In this document: piece after piece, positions 34,972-43,613 of the stretch | Position numbering within the stretch: the stretch's first letter is position 1 | Layout of the letters: every line of letters begins with the position of its first letter | Assembly (NCBI GenBank): GCA_002335425.1 | Contig: DDCB01000022.1 | Coordinates: 21,545 to 85,544 of the forward strand | Direction of reading: 5' to 3' | Source of the DNA: Chthonomonas sp. UBA2017 | Lineage (GTDB): Bacteria > Armatimonadota > Fimbriimonadia > Fimbriimonadales > Fimbriimonadaceae | Length of the DNA stretch: 64,000 nucleotides | Notes under the pieces: model-generated | The model's input: the letters and a program-made list of their open reading frames with translations, nothing else | Databases searched by the model: none | What the model was told of the DNA's origin: nothing | Position numbers and translations under genes: made by a program

Positions 34972-35432
34972 CGCGATTCGGCCTGGTTGCGTTGGTCGAT
35001 GGCGGCCCGAATGAGCTCGGCCCCCGGGATGTCGGTGACGATCAGGAGGCGATCGTGCCGGTCGCCCAGATGGCTGATCGAAGCTCCCGACTGAATCGCC
35101 ACTGCGACCAGGTCGGCAATCAGCCCATCTTCATCGCGAATATTCACGGCGGGGATGTGGACGACCTGACGACCCGGCTGCACTTCAAACTCGACCGATT
35201 GCTCGGAGAGCGCTCGGCGAACCTCCGGCAGGTCGGGCTCCGAGACCAGGAACTGGAATCCGTTGTCGGTGAGCTTGAAAAAGTCCATTCTGACTTGTGC
35301 ATCAGCCAGCCCTCGCAGGACGGCCACGCGCTCGGTGCTGGGTGAATTTTTGACGAAGACTTGGGCAAATCCCGTACGGATTTCTGGCTCTCCTACGCCA
35401 CGCCGGCGCTCAAAGGCGGTTTCGTTCAACAT
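34968..35432 (-). CDS. Free-standing ACT-domain protein
   Basis: 154-residue soluble protein. Two related halves are suggested: residues about 20-80 (VFVKNSPSTERVAVLRGLAD...) and about 95-150 (QVVHIPAVNIRDEDGLIADLVAVAIQSGASISHLGDR, in parts), both matching the beta-alpha-beta pattern of ACT domains like the C-terminus of aspartokinase. The frame is open to 35582, but that part overlaps the upstream DUF4870 gene, so ATG 35432 is used. Coupled by ATGA to aspartokinase, suggesting an amino-acid-sensing accessory subunit; this role is inferred. Confidence 0.72.
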   Translation of the reverse strand: MLNETAFERRRGVGEPEIRTGFAQVFVKNSPSTERVAVLRGLADAQVRMDFFKLTDNGFQFLVSEPDLPEVRRALSEQSVEFEVQPGRQVVHIPAVNIRDEDGLIADLVAVAIQSGASISHLGDRHDRLLIVTDIPGAELIRAAIDQRNQAESR

Positions 35433-35527
35433 CCTTTTCCGCTCTATTAGACCCGGAAAGCGCGGGCTCCGCCTGGATCGTTGGACAGGCGAAGCCCCAA
35501 GATATCTCGATTCGTCGAGCCAGCGGC

Positions 35528-35854
35528 TTAGACCTTGAACCAGTTCCGGGCCAGGTTGCTGGTGACGGGCGGCTCGTACCAAACCCCTTCATTCGCCTTG
35601 ATCGCGGCAATGACGTTAAAAACCAAGACGACGAGACCACCGATGCCGCATGTCACCACGGCAAAAATGAGCCCGATCAAGTTGAACGTCAAGCACTGAG
35701 CGGCATGCCAAAACACGAATTTCTTCTCTTTCGAGATGAGATAGAAGATCAGCGGAGAGATGAAGCCAATGAAGATCGCCAAAATCCACACCAGCATCGC
35801 CTGAGTCTTTTCATCTTGAGTCGGCCCCGATTCGGGCACAAAACCACCTGCCAT
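35528..35854 (-). CDS. DUF4870 family membrane protein
   Basis: 108 residues with three hydrophobic segments (about 18-42, 50-72 and 74-88). The phrases LVWILAIFIGFISPLIFYL and FVFWHAAQCLTFNL match DUF4870/Tic20-like small membrane proteins. Function unknown. Ribosome site AGAGG precedes the ATG. Ends 95 bases before the ACT gene start. Confidence 0.85.
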   Translation of the reverse strand: MAGGFVPESGPTQDEKTQAMLVWILAIFIGFISPLIFYLISKEKKFVFWHAAQCLTFNLIGLIFAVVTCGIGGLVVLVFNVIAAIKANEGVWYEPPVTSNLARNWFKV

Positions 35855-35917
35855 ATCGATTGTTACCTCTTGCGTCCTTTCGAAGGACTTCTCACTTAGT
35901 GACGGGCGCGCTCCCGC

Positions 35918-37873
35918 TTACGATGCATCCGCTCGAAAGGCAAAGAGCATTCCTGACCGAAATCGAGCGACTTCGATCAGTTCGCCTCGGGCGACGGCCT
36001 CGGCCACAAGCACCTTCCACTTCACTTCCCAGTTGGCCATGAGCGCGGCTCGCTCATCGGGCGGCAAGGGGGTGACCGACCCCAAAACGCCCATGGCCCC
36101 AAGCCACCGATTCAAAAACCCGCGGTCCTGCCACTGGAAGTTGAGATAGACATGGGTGAAGCCTTGTTCTTGCATGATTCGCGCAAAATCTTGCTCATTT
36201 TGCATCTCATCGTATGGAATTCGGGTCGAGTGCCCCGGATTCGCCCAGACATAGGGAACGTTTAAGAAAACGCCAAAGACTTCATCATAGAGTGCAACAC
36301 GGCCGGTGGAAGGGACCTTCTGATGGATCGTCTCGGCGGCTTCGGCAAACGGCACCCGCTTGCGGACGTAGTCCGCTCGACTCTCATTTCCGAACACGAC
36401 GGGGAGTTGGTCTTGGGTCACCCACTTGGACTGAGTCACCAACGTTGCCACCAGTTGGAGAGGAATCACAACGGCGGCGAGCCTGACTCCGGCAGGACTC
36501 CTTATGCTCCCGATGAGCAGAGCCACCAACGGGGCTAGGCTGGCAATATATCGAGACTGCTGGCTGAGAAAAAACCAAGCCACCAGAGATAGGCCGACCA
36601 CTGCCAGCAATCCTCCCGACCACAGATCGCCGCGACGCCGATTCAGCGCCGCGAGGACGAGCACCGCAAGCAACGACCACCCGACGGCGCCAACGGGATA
36701 ACCCAAGCCCGCAGTTTGGCCCGGATTCACGTAGCGGCCGGGTTGGTAGGCCAATCCAAGGACCGCGTGGGGCATTTGAAGGACGTCGCGGCCCTCGGCG
36801 GTGCGCCCTACGCCAAAGGTTTGCTGCTCATTCTTGTAAATATCAGCGCGCCGTTGATCCCAATCTCGGCCCCCGAGCTGTTCATAGAAAAAGGGATAGA
36901 CCGGATTTCCAGTGTTCAGGGCGTTGCGAACATACCACGGGGACGCGATGAGGGCCGACCCAAGGCCCACCAACGCCACTCCGCGCACCCAATGCTTTCG
37001 ATGCTCGGTAGGGACGAAGCGCAAAGCTAGGACCAAGATCACGACTCCAGACAGGGCCCACGTCTGAAGACCTGTATATTTTGAACCTAAAGCTGCGCCC
37101 AGCATCAGCGCCGACAAAACCCATAACGGCCGAGCAGGATCCCCATTCCGGGCCTGCAACACGGCTTGCAAAGCGTAAATCACCCCACCCGCCGCGAAGA
37201 GCCCATGAACCCCATCAATGTAGGCCGTGCCGGATTCCCACAGCACGACCGGGACCCCGGCGAAGAGCATCGACGCCCACCAACCGGCTTGTCCTCCCCA
37301 GACTCTGCGAGCCACACCAAATAGCCAGATCAGACCAAACCCAAAGCCCGCCACAGTCACCGCTTTGGACCCGATGTGGCTCGCCGATTCTCGCCAGACG
37401 AAGAGATTGTCGATCAAAAACGGAAAGTTGCTGTGGTGGATATGCGGGATATAGAACATCCGGCCGGCATCGAGCCAGAGCTTGGGCACCGCGAGATGAT
37501 AGGCCAGGGAGTCCCAATCCATCGCCGTGCTCGGGGCGACGGCCGCGACGCATCCCATTCCCACCGCCAGGAAGATCGGGATAAGCGCAAGCCGAATCGG
37601 CCCCTTGGGGAGCTGAAATCGGACGGTGTCGAGATGGTCCCTCGACCGGCAGAAGATTGGATAGAGAAGGAGCAGACCCAGCGGAAACCATTGGACGAGG
37701 ACCGAGTTCCAAAGCAAAACCCAGAAGCTCAACCAGCCGATGAGAGCCATCGTGAGGAGGCCCCCGAGACCGTAGGCCTCGGCCGGATCGAGTCGATCCA
37801 GACGCCGGAGCCAGCGAGCCACGATCATGGCTCCGAGGAGAAGAAACACCAGGGTCCGAAGAAGCTCGATCAC
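35918..37873 (-). CDS. GT-C type membrane glycosyltransferase-like protein
   Basis: 651-residue polytopic protein with about eleven transmembrane segments and a soluble C-terminal domain (from about residue 500). The acidic first loop AMDWDSLAYHLAVPKLWLDAG and the PMT/ArnT-like layout (lipid-linked sugar donor, active site outside) point to a GT-C enzyme. Sugar and acceptor unknown. GTG start. Divergent from the ABC-2 permease over 54 bases, with a TATACT box just upstream. Confidence 0.78.
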   Translation of the reverse strand: MIELLRTLVFLLLGAMIVARWLRRLDRLDPAEAYGLGGLLTMALIGWLSFWVLLWNSVLVQWFPLGLLLLYPIFCRSRDHLDTVRFQLPKGPIRLALIPIFLAVGMGCVAAVAPSTAMDWDSLAYHLAVPKLWLDAGRMFYIPHIHHSNFPFLIDNLFVWRESASHIGSKAVTVAGFGFGLIWLFGVARRVWGGQAGWWASMLFAGVPVVLWESGTAYIDGVHGLFAAGGVIYALQAVLQARNGDPARPLWVLSALMLGAALGSKYTGLQTWALSGVVILVLALRFVPTEHRKHWVRGVALVGLGSALIASPWYVRNALNTGNPVYPFFYEQLGGRDWDQRRADIYKNEQQTFGVGRTAEGRDVLQMPHAVLGLAYQPGRYVNPGQTAGLGYPVGAVGWSLLAVLVLAALNRRRGDLWSGGLLAVVGLSLVAWFFLSQQSRYIASLAPLVALLIGSIRSPAGVRLAAVVIPLQLVATLVTQSKWVTQDQLPVVFGNESRADYVRKRVPFAEAAETIHQKVPSTGRVALYDEVFGVFLNVPYVWANPGHSTRIPYDEMQNEQDFARIMQEQGFTHVYLNFQWQDRGFLNRWLGAMGVLGSVTPLPPDERAALMANWEVKWKVLVAEAVARGELIEVARFRSGMLFAFRADAS

Positions 37874-37927
37874 GCTGCCCGAAGTATAACTTCCCTCTTC
37901 GGCTTCAGCGGGTACGCTCCGAGCGAA

Positions 37928-38713
37928 TTGCGGAGAATTGCCCGGATCTATCGAACCTTCTTTGTGAGCTCATTCGCTCGTGAGCTGGAGTTTCGCGCCA
38001 ATTTTTTTGCAAAAATTCTTCAAAATCTTGTCTGGATCACGTTCTTTTTGCTGATCATCTTGGTGATCTTTCGCAACACGAACTCGATCGCGGGCTGGAC
38101 TCGCGGCGAAGTCTTTGTTTTGGCCGCCACATGTACGGTGATGAATGCGCTCTCAAGCGCCTTTTTCATGTCGCTGATGGAGATTCCTGAGCAGGTTCGG
38201 CGAGGAACCTTAGACTTTGTCATCACCAAGCCGATCGATACCCAATTTTGGGTAAGCACTCGCAAATTCAACTTCGACCAGTTAGGCACCTTTGTCGCGG
38301 GGATCGTCATGATCTTCTACGGGCTTCAAGAAGCCCAGATTCAGCCGGATACCGCCCAGATAGGTGCCTATGGAGTCTTGGTTTTGACCTCAACGGCTCT
38401 GTTTTACTCGCTGAATCTGCTGTTGATGACCCTAGGCATCTGGCTGGTACGGGTCGACAATCTTTGGGTTCTCGGCGAGACGGTGATGCAAGTCTCGCGC
38501 TACCCCGTCGAGATTTTCCATTCAGGTTTACAACGTTTCTTTATATATATCTTGCCGCTCGGTTTCATCGCGACGGTACCGACTCGGATTCTCGTGCGCG
38601 GGGTCGATGGGACATTGATCGCTTTGGGTCTCGCTTGGACGGTGGTTGCGATCGTGGTGTCTCGGTGGTTTTGGAACTTTGCGCTCCGGCACTACTCAAG
38701 TGCGTCGAGCTAG
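37928..38713 (+). CDS. ABC-2 type permease (orphan)
   Basis: 261-residue permease with six hydrophobic segments. The start LRRIARIYRTFFVSSFARELEFRANFF and the cytoplasmic IPEQVRRGTLDFVITKPIDTQFW are typical of the DUF990/ABC-2 permeases that usually come as a pair with an ATPase. No partner gene is adjacent. The frame is open much further upstream, across the divergent gene, but only TTG 37928 gives the family N-terminus. Its stop shares CTAG with the lptD stop. Confidence 0.85.
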   Translation: MRRIARIYRTFFVSSFARELEFRANFFAKILQNLVWITFFLLIILVIFRNTNSIAGWTRGEVFVLAATCTVMNALSSAFFMSLMEIPEQVRRGTLDFVITKPIDTQFWVSTRKFNFDQLGTFVAGIVMIFYGLQEAQIQPDTAQIGAYGVLVLTSTALFYSLNLLLMTLGIWLVRVDNLWVLGETVMQVSRYPVEIFHSGLQRFFIYILPLGFIATVPTRILVRGVDGTLIALGLAWTVVAIVVSRWFWNFALRHYSSASS

Positions 38714-40995
38714 AACCCGATCCCGCCGCCCCGAATCGACTGACCTCGACGACCCGTGCCAAAAAGGCTATCGAGCGGGAACGCCTTGAGTCGCAGAAAG
38801 AGCTGAATCTCGCGGCCAGAACGGAACCCGGTGGTGTTGTCTTGGAACTGCAAAACGAGCTCGGTGCAGTGGAGATCGTAGGAGACCTGGAACTGGGTGG
38901 CCTCAAACTTCTTGAGGTACCCGTTGTAAGAGAGCAGCGCGCTTGTGGTCACCTTGCCGAACTTGAAGGTGTCGAAGAGAAGCGTCACGTTGCTCCAGGT
39001 GCTTCGGGCGGCATCGTATTGCACTCCCCCCGACACTGGACCCCACGGGCTTTGCCAACTGAAGTCGGTTCGGATGTTTCGCCAGATTTGCGACGCATTG
39101 TCGTAGTTCGCGGTCGTGCGGGCGCGAAATCGATTCCCACCCTCAGCATAGTCGATCCGAAAAAGAATGTTTTGCCAGGGGGACACCGACTTGAGCTTGA
39201 GTTGCTGGATGTCATAACCTGTTTGCACCGAAAAATTGAGATCTTTGCGCGCTTCCCAGTTGACATCAAGCCCAACAATATTGGTCGTTCCAGAATTATC
39301 AATCGTAAGCGGAGTGTATCCGTAGGGTCGAAGATAGTTATAGCGCAAATTGACTGAAGATTTTGCCGCCATTTGATACTTTAATCCGAGATCGGTCCCC
39401 AGCAAGTATTGCGCTGTGTCATCACTATAGAGCGTTTGCCGAAACCGATTTGTTGCCGAGAAACTCAACCGCTTATTGGGATCAGTTTGTTGCCGAGAAT
39501 CCCATGCAAATCCAATCCTTGTGATGCGATTTTGGAGTCCTGGGTTGGCGATTTCGCCAATGGAAATCTCTGCTCCAAAAGGCAACACTTGCCCCATCCG
39601 GGGACCAAAAAGTCTTTCGGACGTACTCCGGATCGAGATCGTCGGAGTGCGGTCTGATGAAGAGAAAAAGTTATCATCCGCCGTGATCGGAATACTGCGT
39701 CGATATTCTAGCTGAGTGGTGAACTGTCTTAGCTCTTGACTGGCGGTGTAGTTGAGATCGAGGATGGATCGGCGCGAGAGCGGCCCCGTTCCGCTCTGGT
39801 TCTCACTGGAGGTGAGATTAAGGGCAAGATTGGAGGCAATACTTCGAAAAAGTCGTCGCTGATCATTTAAGTTATAGCTCTGATTGATCGACCGAAAGCT
39901 CGCCGATTCGTTTGAGTTTCGAAAGATGCTTAAGCTCGTTGAACCATTCGCGTTCGGGATCGTGTATTGCGTTTGAATTCCGACCTGAGTATTGTCGGGC
40001 GCGGTCGTGTAATTATTCTTTTGGTAATTCGCATTGACCGTCCAATTGCTTTGACCAAACAACTGTCGATGATTCCAAAAAGTCGTCAGGCCATTCGTTC
40101 CTCGAGTGACGGTATAGGCTCGCAACAATCCACTTAGAGTCTCGCGGGAATAATCGTAATCTCCGCCGAATCCGTTTCCGAGTTTGGTGTAGTAGTCGAG
40201 TCGCCCCGTGAAGAGATCCTCTCCCCGGAGTTCAATGGGCCACTTGGTCTTGATAAAGTAGCCTTCATCTCGACTTTGCCCGACTTCGGGAAGTTGTCGC
40301 TCGGCGTTCTGATTGAGCGGCAGAACGAGATATGGAATTCGCAAAACGCTCTTATCAAAAATTCGAAGATCGACGTCACGCAAAATGGCGCGCTTCGTGG
40401 GGCGAATCGTGATTCGCCGCGCGACCAGCTCAAAGTGAGGATGGTCATGGTCGCAGGTCGTGAGGCCACAGCGCTCGGCCTCGACCTCCTTCGAGGAGCC
40501 GGATGCGGCCTGACCGCGGATGTAGATCGGCTCGGTCAGGTTTCCGCCGATGAAGGAGGGCCCGAGATCAGCCGACCCCTCCAAGAACCGAAAGGTCCGA
40601 CGATCAAAGTCCACGAGCAGGCTGCTGGCCCGGATCAGCTGATCGGCCCCCGAGAGGATCACATTCCCCCTCATCGTGAAGATATTGGTCCTCAGATCGC
40701 CCTCGACCCGATCGCAGACCACGTCGTAACCTCGAAAGCTGAATCGAACGTCACCCGACGCCACGATGGAGTTCCCTCGCCGCTCAAATTGGTCGGCATT
40801 CCTCAAGACGAACGGCTCGCCCGCACGTCGAGGAGGAGTCTGAGGCAACTGGGATTCCGCTGGGGCGGCGGCTCGATTCGGGGCTCCTCGCTCGGCGATG
40901 GCCTTCCCCATCGCTCGAAGGGATTGAGAAAGATTCTGGCTGAAAGATGTACAGACCAAAAGCGCAACGCCCAGCAGAATCGCAACCGGCCTCAT
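38710..40995 (-). CDS. lptD: LPS-assembly protein LptD-like outer-membrane protein
   Basis: 761 residues: signal peptide (MRPVAILLGVALLVCTSFS), a periplasmic OstA/beta-jellyroll part (FVLRNADQFERRGNSIVASG, YDVVCDRVEGDLRT and so on), a Cys pair (AERCGLTTCDHDHPHF, comparable with the disulfide region of LptD) and an outer-membrane barrel of long amphipathic strands from about residue 290, with LRIPYLVLPLNQNAERQLPEVG before it. Role: final insertion of LPS into the outer leaflet. The start at 40995 overlaps the LptF/G stop (ATGA); the longer frame is not used. Confidence 0.9.
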   Translation of the reverse strand: MRPVAILLGVALLVCTSFSQNLSQSLRAMGKAIAERGAPNRAAAPAESQLPQTPPRRAGEPFVLRNADQFERRGNSIVASGDVRFSFRGYDVVCDRVEGDLRTNIFTMRGNVILSGADQLIRASSLLVDFDRRTFRFLEGSADLGPSFIGGNLTEPIYIRGQAASGSSKEVEAERCGLTTCDHDHPHFELVARRITIRPTKRAILRDVDLRIFDKSVLRIPYLVLPLNQNAERQLPEVGQSRDEGYFIKTKWPIELRGEDLFTGRLDYYTKLGNGFGGDYDYSRETLSGLLRAYTVTRGTNGLTTFWNHRQLFGQSNWTVNANYQKNNYTTAPDNTQVGIQTQYTIPNANGSTSLSIFRNSNESASFRSINQSYNLNDQRRLFRSIASNLALNLTSSENQSGTGPLSRRSILDLNYTASQELRQFTTQLEYRRSIPITADDNFFSSSDRTPTISIRSTSERLFGPRMGQVLPFGAEISIGEIANPGLQNRITRIGFAWDSRQQTDPNKRLSFSATNRFRQTLYSDDTAQYLLGTDLGLKYQMAAKSSVNLRYNYLRPYGYTPLTIDNSGTTNIVGLDVNWEARKDLNFSVQTGYDIQQLKLKSVSPWQNILFRIDYAEGGNRFRARTTANYDNASQIWRNIRTDFSWQSPWGPVSGGVQYDAARSTWSNVTLLFDTFKFGKVTTSALLSYNGYLKKFEATQFQVSYDLHCTELVLQFQDNTTGFRSGREIQLFLRLKAFPLDSLFGTGRRGQSIRGGGIGF

Positions 40996-42065
40996 TCGGC
41001 ACGCCTCAATGCGAGAAAGCCCAAGACCAAGAAGATGAGGTTCGGCAACCAGGCCGAGAGGACCGGCGGCACCCAACCCAGCCGCCCAATCACTTCGGTC
41101 GAGATGATAAAGGCGTTGTAGTAGAGGAGCACCAAGACGATGCTGAGCAGCACGCCGACAAAGGCCCCGCTCCGAGACAAACGAATGGCAAAAACCGGCC
41201 CAGTGAGCGCAAACAAGATGCACGCGGCGGGCACGCTGAACCGGGAGTGGTAAGCGATCTCAAGCTCGGTCGTCGGGCGCTTCATTTGGCGATTCTGCTG
41301 GATCGCTTTGGAGAGCGATTCGAGAGACTGCTCGGTCGGCTGAGGCTGAGCCAGCAGGTTCCCGATGCTGATCGGCTCGTTGATCACCAGGTTTTGCACG
41401 CCTTTGGCGACGACCAGGTCTTCGCCCTTCAGGATGCGCAGATAGGGCTCGCGCAGGGTCCATACACCCGCACGATATGTTCCATCTTTCGCAGAATACA
41501 TCCAAACTTCGTCAGGATTGGGCCGCTCAATGAGGAGGATCTGGGTGAGCAAGACCTCGTCCGGGGCACCCCGCGAGACCGTGCCAAAACTGGCGGTGTA
41601 GCTCTTGATGTTGATCACGACGTTGCTGCGAAACGTCGGGGCTGCCCCCAGCATCGCGAGTTGGTTCATCATCGTCCGCGCCCGAACTTCGGATTGGGGC
41701 ATCACTCGTTCGACGATCCAGAAGTTGCCGAGTGCCACCAAACATCCCACGATCACGACCGGCCGGACGACGCGCAAGATCGAGACGCCGGCCGTCCGCA
41801 TAGCGGTCAGTTCGGATTCCCGAGTCAAGCGACTCAACGCCAGCGACGAGGCCAAAGCCATTCCGACCGGCAAGGTCATGCTGGCATAGCCCGGCGTGCG
41901 GTAAAGGATGTATTGAAAAATCGCCAACGCGGGAAGCTGCTGGACTTGCATCTCCTTCGAGACTGCGATCAAGGTATTGGCCTGAAACATTAACACAACC
42001 GCCACCGTTCCGATCAGGAACGGGATCAGCAATTCGCGGAGGAGATAGCGGTCGAGTTTCTTCAA
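40992..42065 (-). CDS. LptF/LptG (YjgP/YjgQ) family permease
   Basis: 357 residues, the transmembrane component of the LPS extraction ABC exporter. Six hydrophobic segments, with the family start MKKLDRYLLRELLIPFLIG, the TLPVGMALASSLALSRLTRESE stretch (in parts) that interacts with the ATPase, a periplasmic beta-jellyroll middle, and the C-terminal TELEIAYHSRFSVPAACILFAL. Only one LptF/G-like gene occurs here, with no lptB, lptC or lptA in the window. Four bases overlap lptD. Confidence 0.92.
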   Translation of the reverse strand: MKKLDRYLLRELLIPFLIGTVAVVLMFQANTLIAVSKEMQVQQLPALAIFQYILYRTPGYASMTLPVGMALASSLALSRLTRESELTAMRTAGVSILRVVRPVVIVGCLVALGNFWIVERVMPQSEVRARTMMNQLAMLGAAPTFRSNVVINIKSYTASFGTVSRGAPDEVLLTQILLIERPNPDEVWMYSAKDGTYRAGVWTLREPYLRILKGEDLVVAKGVQNLVINEPISIGNLLAQPQPTEQSLESLSKAIQQNRQMKRPTTELEIAYHSRFSVPAACILFALTGPVFAIRLSRSGAFVGVLLSIVLVLLYYNAFIISTEVIGRLGWVPPVLSAWLPNLIFLVLGFLALRRAE

Positions 42066-42090
42066 TGTCTATTCTTGCTTGCTTGGGCGG

Positions 42091-42873
42091 CTATCCGGTG
42101 ATCCAAGCTCGGAAGGCGATGAAACCCCCGAGTCCGATCTGCACCAACACGGCCCCCAAGCCGACCCCGGGTGGCAAACTTGTGGCGCTCAGCGGAATGG
42201 TGACCCCCAGCATGATCAGAAGCAAGACCACCGCGATGGCCTTGCGGAGGTCCCATCGCATGCCCCAACCTCTTCGGATGTAGGGTCCGAGATAAGCAGC
42301 ACCGCAATTTTGACACTTCATGGCGCTCGTTGGGTTGGCGTGCTGGCATTTCAGGCAACGAAGTTCCAAGGGGGCTTTGGAGTTTTCGGCGGTGCCCTCG
42401 TAGAGTCGAAGTTGCCGAAACTCATCGGCAAAGACCTTGGGGTTCGCTCCCTGGAGGAGGCTTCGCAGCAACTCCGCAGCATGGTGGACCAGGCCGCGCT
42501 GATAGAGGAACTGAGACAGTTTGAGGCCCATTCCTACACTTTGCGGCGCCTTGAGCATGGAGTGGTATGCCTTTTCTGCCTGCTCAATCTCGATTTGATC
42601 CAACTGGAATTGGTTCAGAGCTCGGCTGGCCGCAGGCACCGAAAGCGTGATGACGGTCATCGCCATCGCGATCGCCCCAGAGACCCAAATCTGAGGCGGA
42701 TTCATGGAGAAGAAACCGAGGGCGACGGCGAGACAGCTCCCCCCCAGGCCGCTGAGGACGTCCACCTCGCCCATCACCATCCACCCCACCAGCGCCACGA
42801 TCCACACGACCACAAGAATCCAGGTCAAGATCGTCGACCAAAAAATCTCAGGAGGTATGTTGAGGCGGCCCAT
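42091..42873 (-). CDS. Membrane protein with zinc-ribbon loop
   Basis: 260 residues with hydrophobic segments near 13-34, 45-60, 65-82, and two at the C-terminus (about 212-232 and 237-255). Between them a helical cytoplasmic part and a zinc ribbon of two Cys-x2-Cys knuckles (CLKC and CQNC, about 14 residues apart). The family is not recognised. It overlaps the end of plsY by 26 bases and precedes the LptF/G gene by 25 bases, so it belongs to the envelope-lipid unit. Confidence 0.75.
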   Translation of the reverse strand: MGRLNIPPEIFWSTILTWILVVVWIVALVGWMVMGEVDVLSGLGGSCLAVALGFFSMNPPQIWVSGAIAMAMTVITLSVPAASRALNQFQLDQIEIEQAEKAYHSMLKAPQSVGMGLKLSQFLYQRGLVHHAAELLRSLLQGANPKVFADEFRQLRLYEGTAENSKAPLELRCLKCQHANPTSAMKCQNCGAAYLGPYIRRGWGMRWDLRKAIAVVLLLIMLGVTIPLSATSLPPGVGLGAVLVQIGLGGFIAFRAWITG

Positions 42874-43504
42874 TCTCGGGGTCTTGATTCTCCGGCTGGT
42901 CGGTCGAGCTGGAACGACGGAAGCTAAATTTCCGCTCCGTTCCGTTGCGAAGACGTTGAAGGTTCGATCGGTGCCTCACCAAAACAAAGACGAACAACAG
43001 GCCATAACCGACGACGGCACCGACAGGGTCGCCAAAAACGTACCCGAACACAAACACCGCCAACGCCGCCAGCAAACTGCTGACGCTGACGAAACGCCAC
43101 ACCAGCATACTGACCAAAAATACCAAGAAGGCGGCGAGCGCGACCCAAGGAGTTGATCCGATCAGGACACCGAGACCGGTGCTGACGCCCTTCCCGCCTT
43201 TGAACTTGAGAAACGGTGAGAGCGAATGGCCAGCCACGGCAAGGAGACCCAAAATGAGAGGAGCCAGCTCATGATCGAGCAAGAACCGACCCGCTAGGGC
43301 CGGCCCCAAGCCCTTCAAAACATCCAGAAGGAACACAGTGAGCCCGGCGGCGGCGCCGCATTCTCGATACACATTGGTCGCGCCCGGATTCCCCGAGCCT
43401 CGCTCGAGAATCGAAACTCCTTTGGCCTTCGCCACCCAAACTCCGAACGGCAAAGAACCGATCCCATAGGCCGCGATTCCCAGCAGAATTTCTTGTATTC
43501 CCAT
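42848..43504 (-). CDS. plsY: Glycerol-3-phosphate acyltransferase PlsY
   Basis: Acyl-phosphate-dependent acyltransferase making lysophosphatidic acid, first step of phospholipid synthesis. About 218 residues with five hydrophobic segments and the three PlsY motifs: GSLPFGVWVAKAKG, RGSGNPGATNVYR, and FKGGKGVSTGLG (substrate site), plus AGHSLSPFLKFKG. ATG 43504 gives the family N-terminus (MGIQEILLGIAAYGIGSLPFG, in parts); the open frame is 20 codons longer. The hydrophilic tail after residue 190 is longer than usual. Confidence 0.94.
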   Translation of the reverse strand: MGIQEILLGIAAYGIGSLPFGVWVAKAKGVSILERGSGNPGATNVYRECGAAAGLTVFLLDVLKGLGPALAGRFLLDHELAPLILGLLAVAGHSLSPFLKFKGGKGVSTGLGVLIGSTPWVALAAFLVFLVSMLVWRFVSVSSLLAALAVFVFGYVFGDPVGAVVGYGLLFVFVLVRHRSNLQRLRNGTERKFSFRRSSSTDQPENQDPENGPPQHTS

Positions 43505-43601
43505 CCTGGAATCCCTATTGTGGTCCAATTTCAACGGGACCGGTTCAACAAAAAGTCGAGCCAACCGACTGAATGCCGACGCAAATCCTGATCAACGGCG
43601 T

Positions 43602-43607
43602 TAGAAT
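43602..43607 (+). promoter_or_regulatory. -10-like box (TAGAAT) six bases before a start codon
   Basis: TAGAAT followed by GACTGT and then the ATG at 43614. This spacing predicts that transcription starts at the ATG itself, i.e. a leaderless message. No ribosome site is seen. Confidence 0.4.
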
Positions 43608-43613
43608 GACTGT

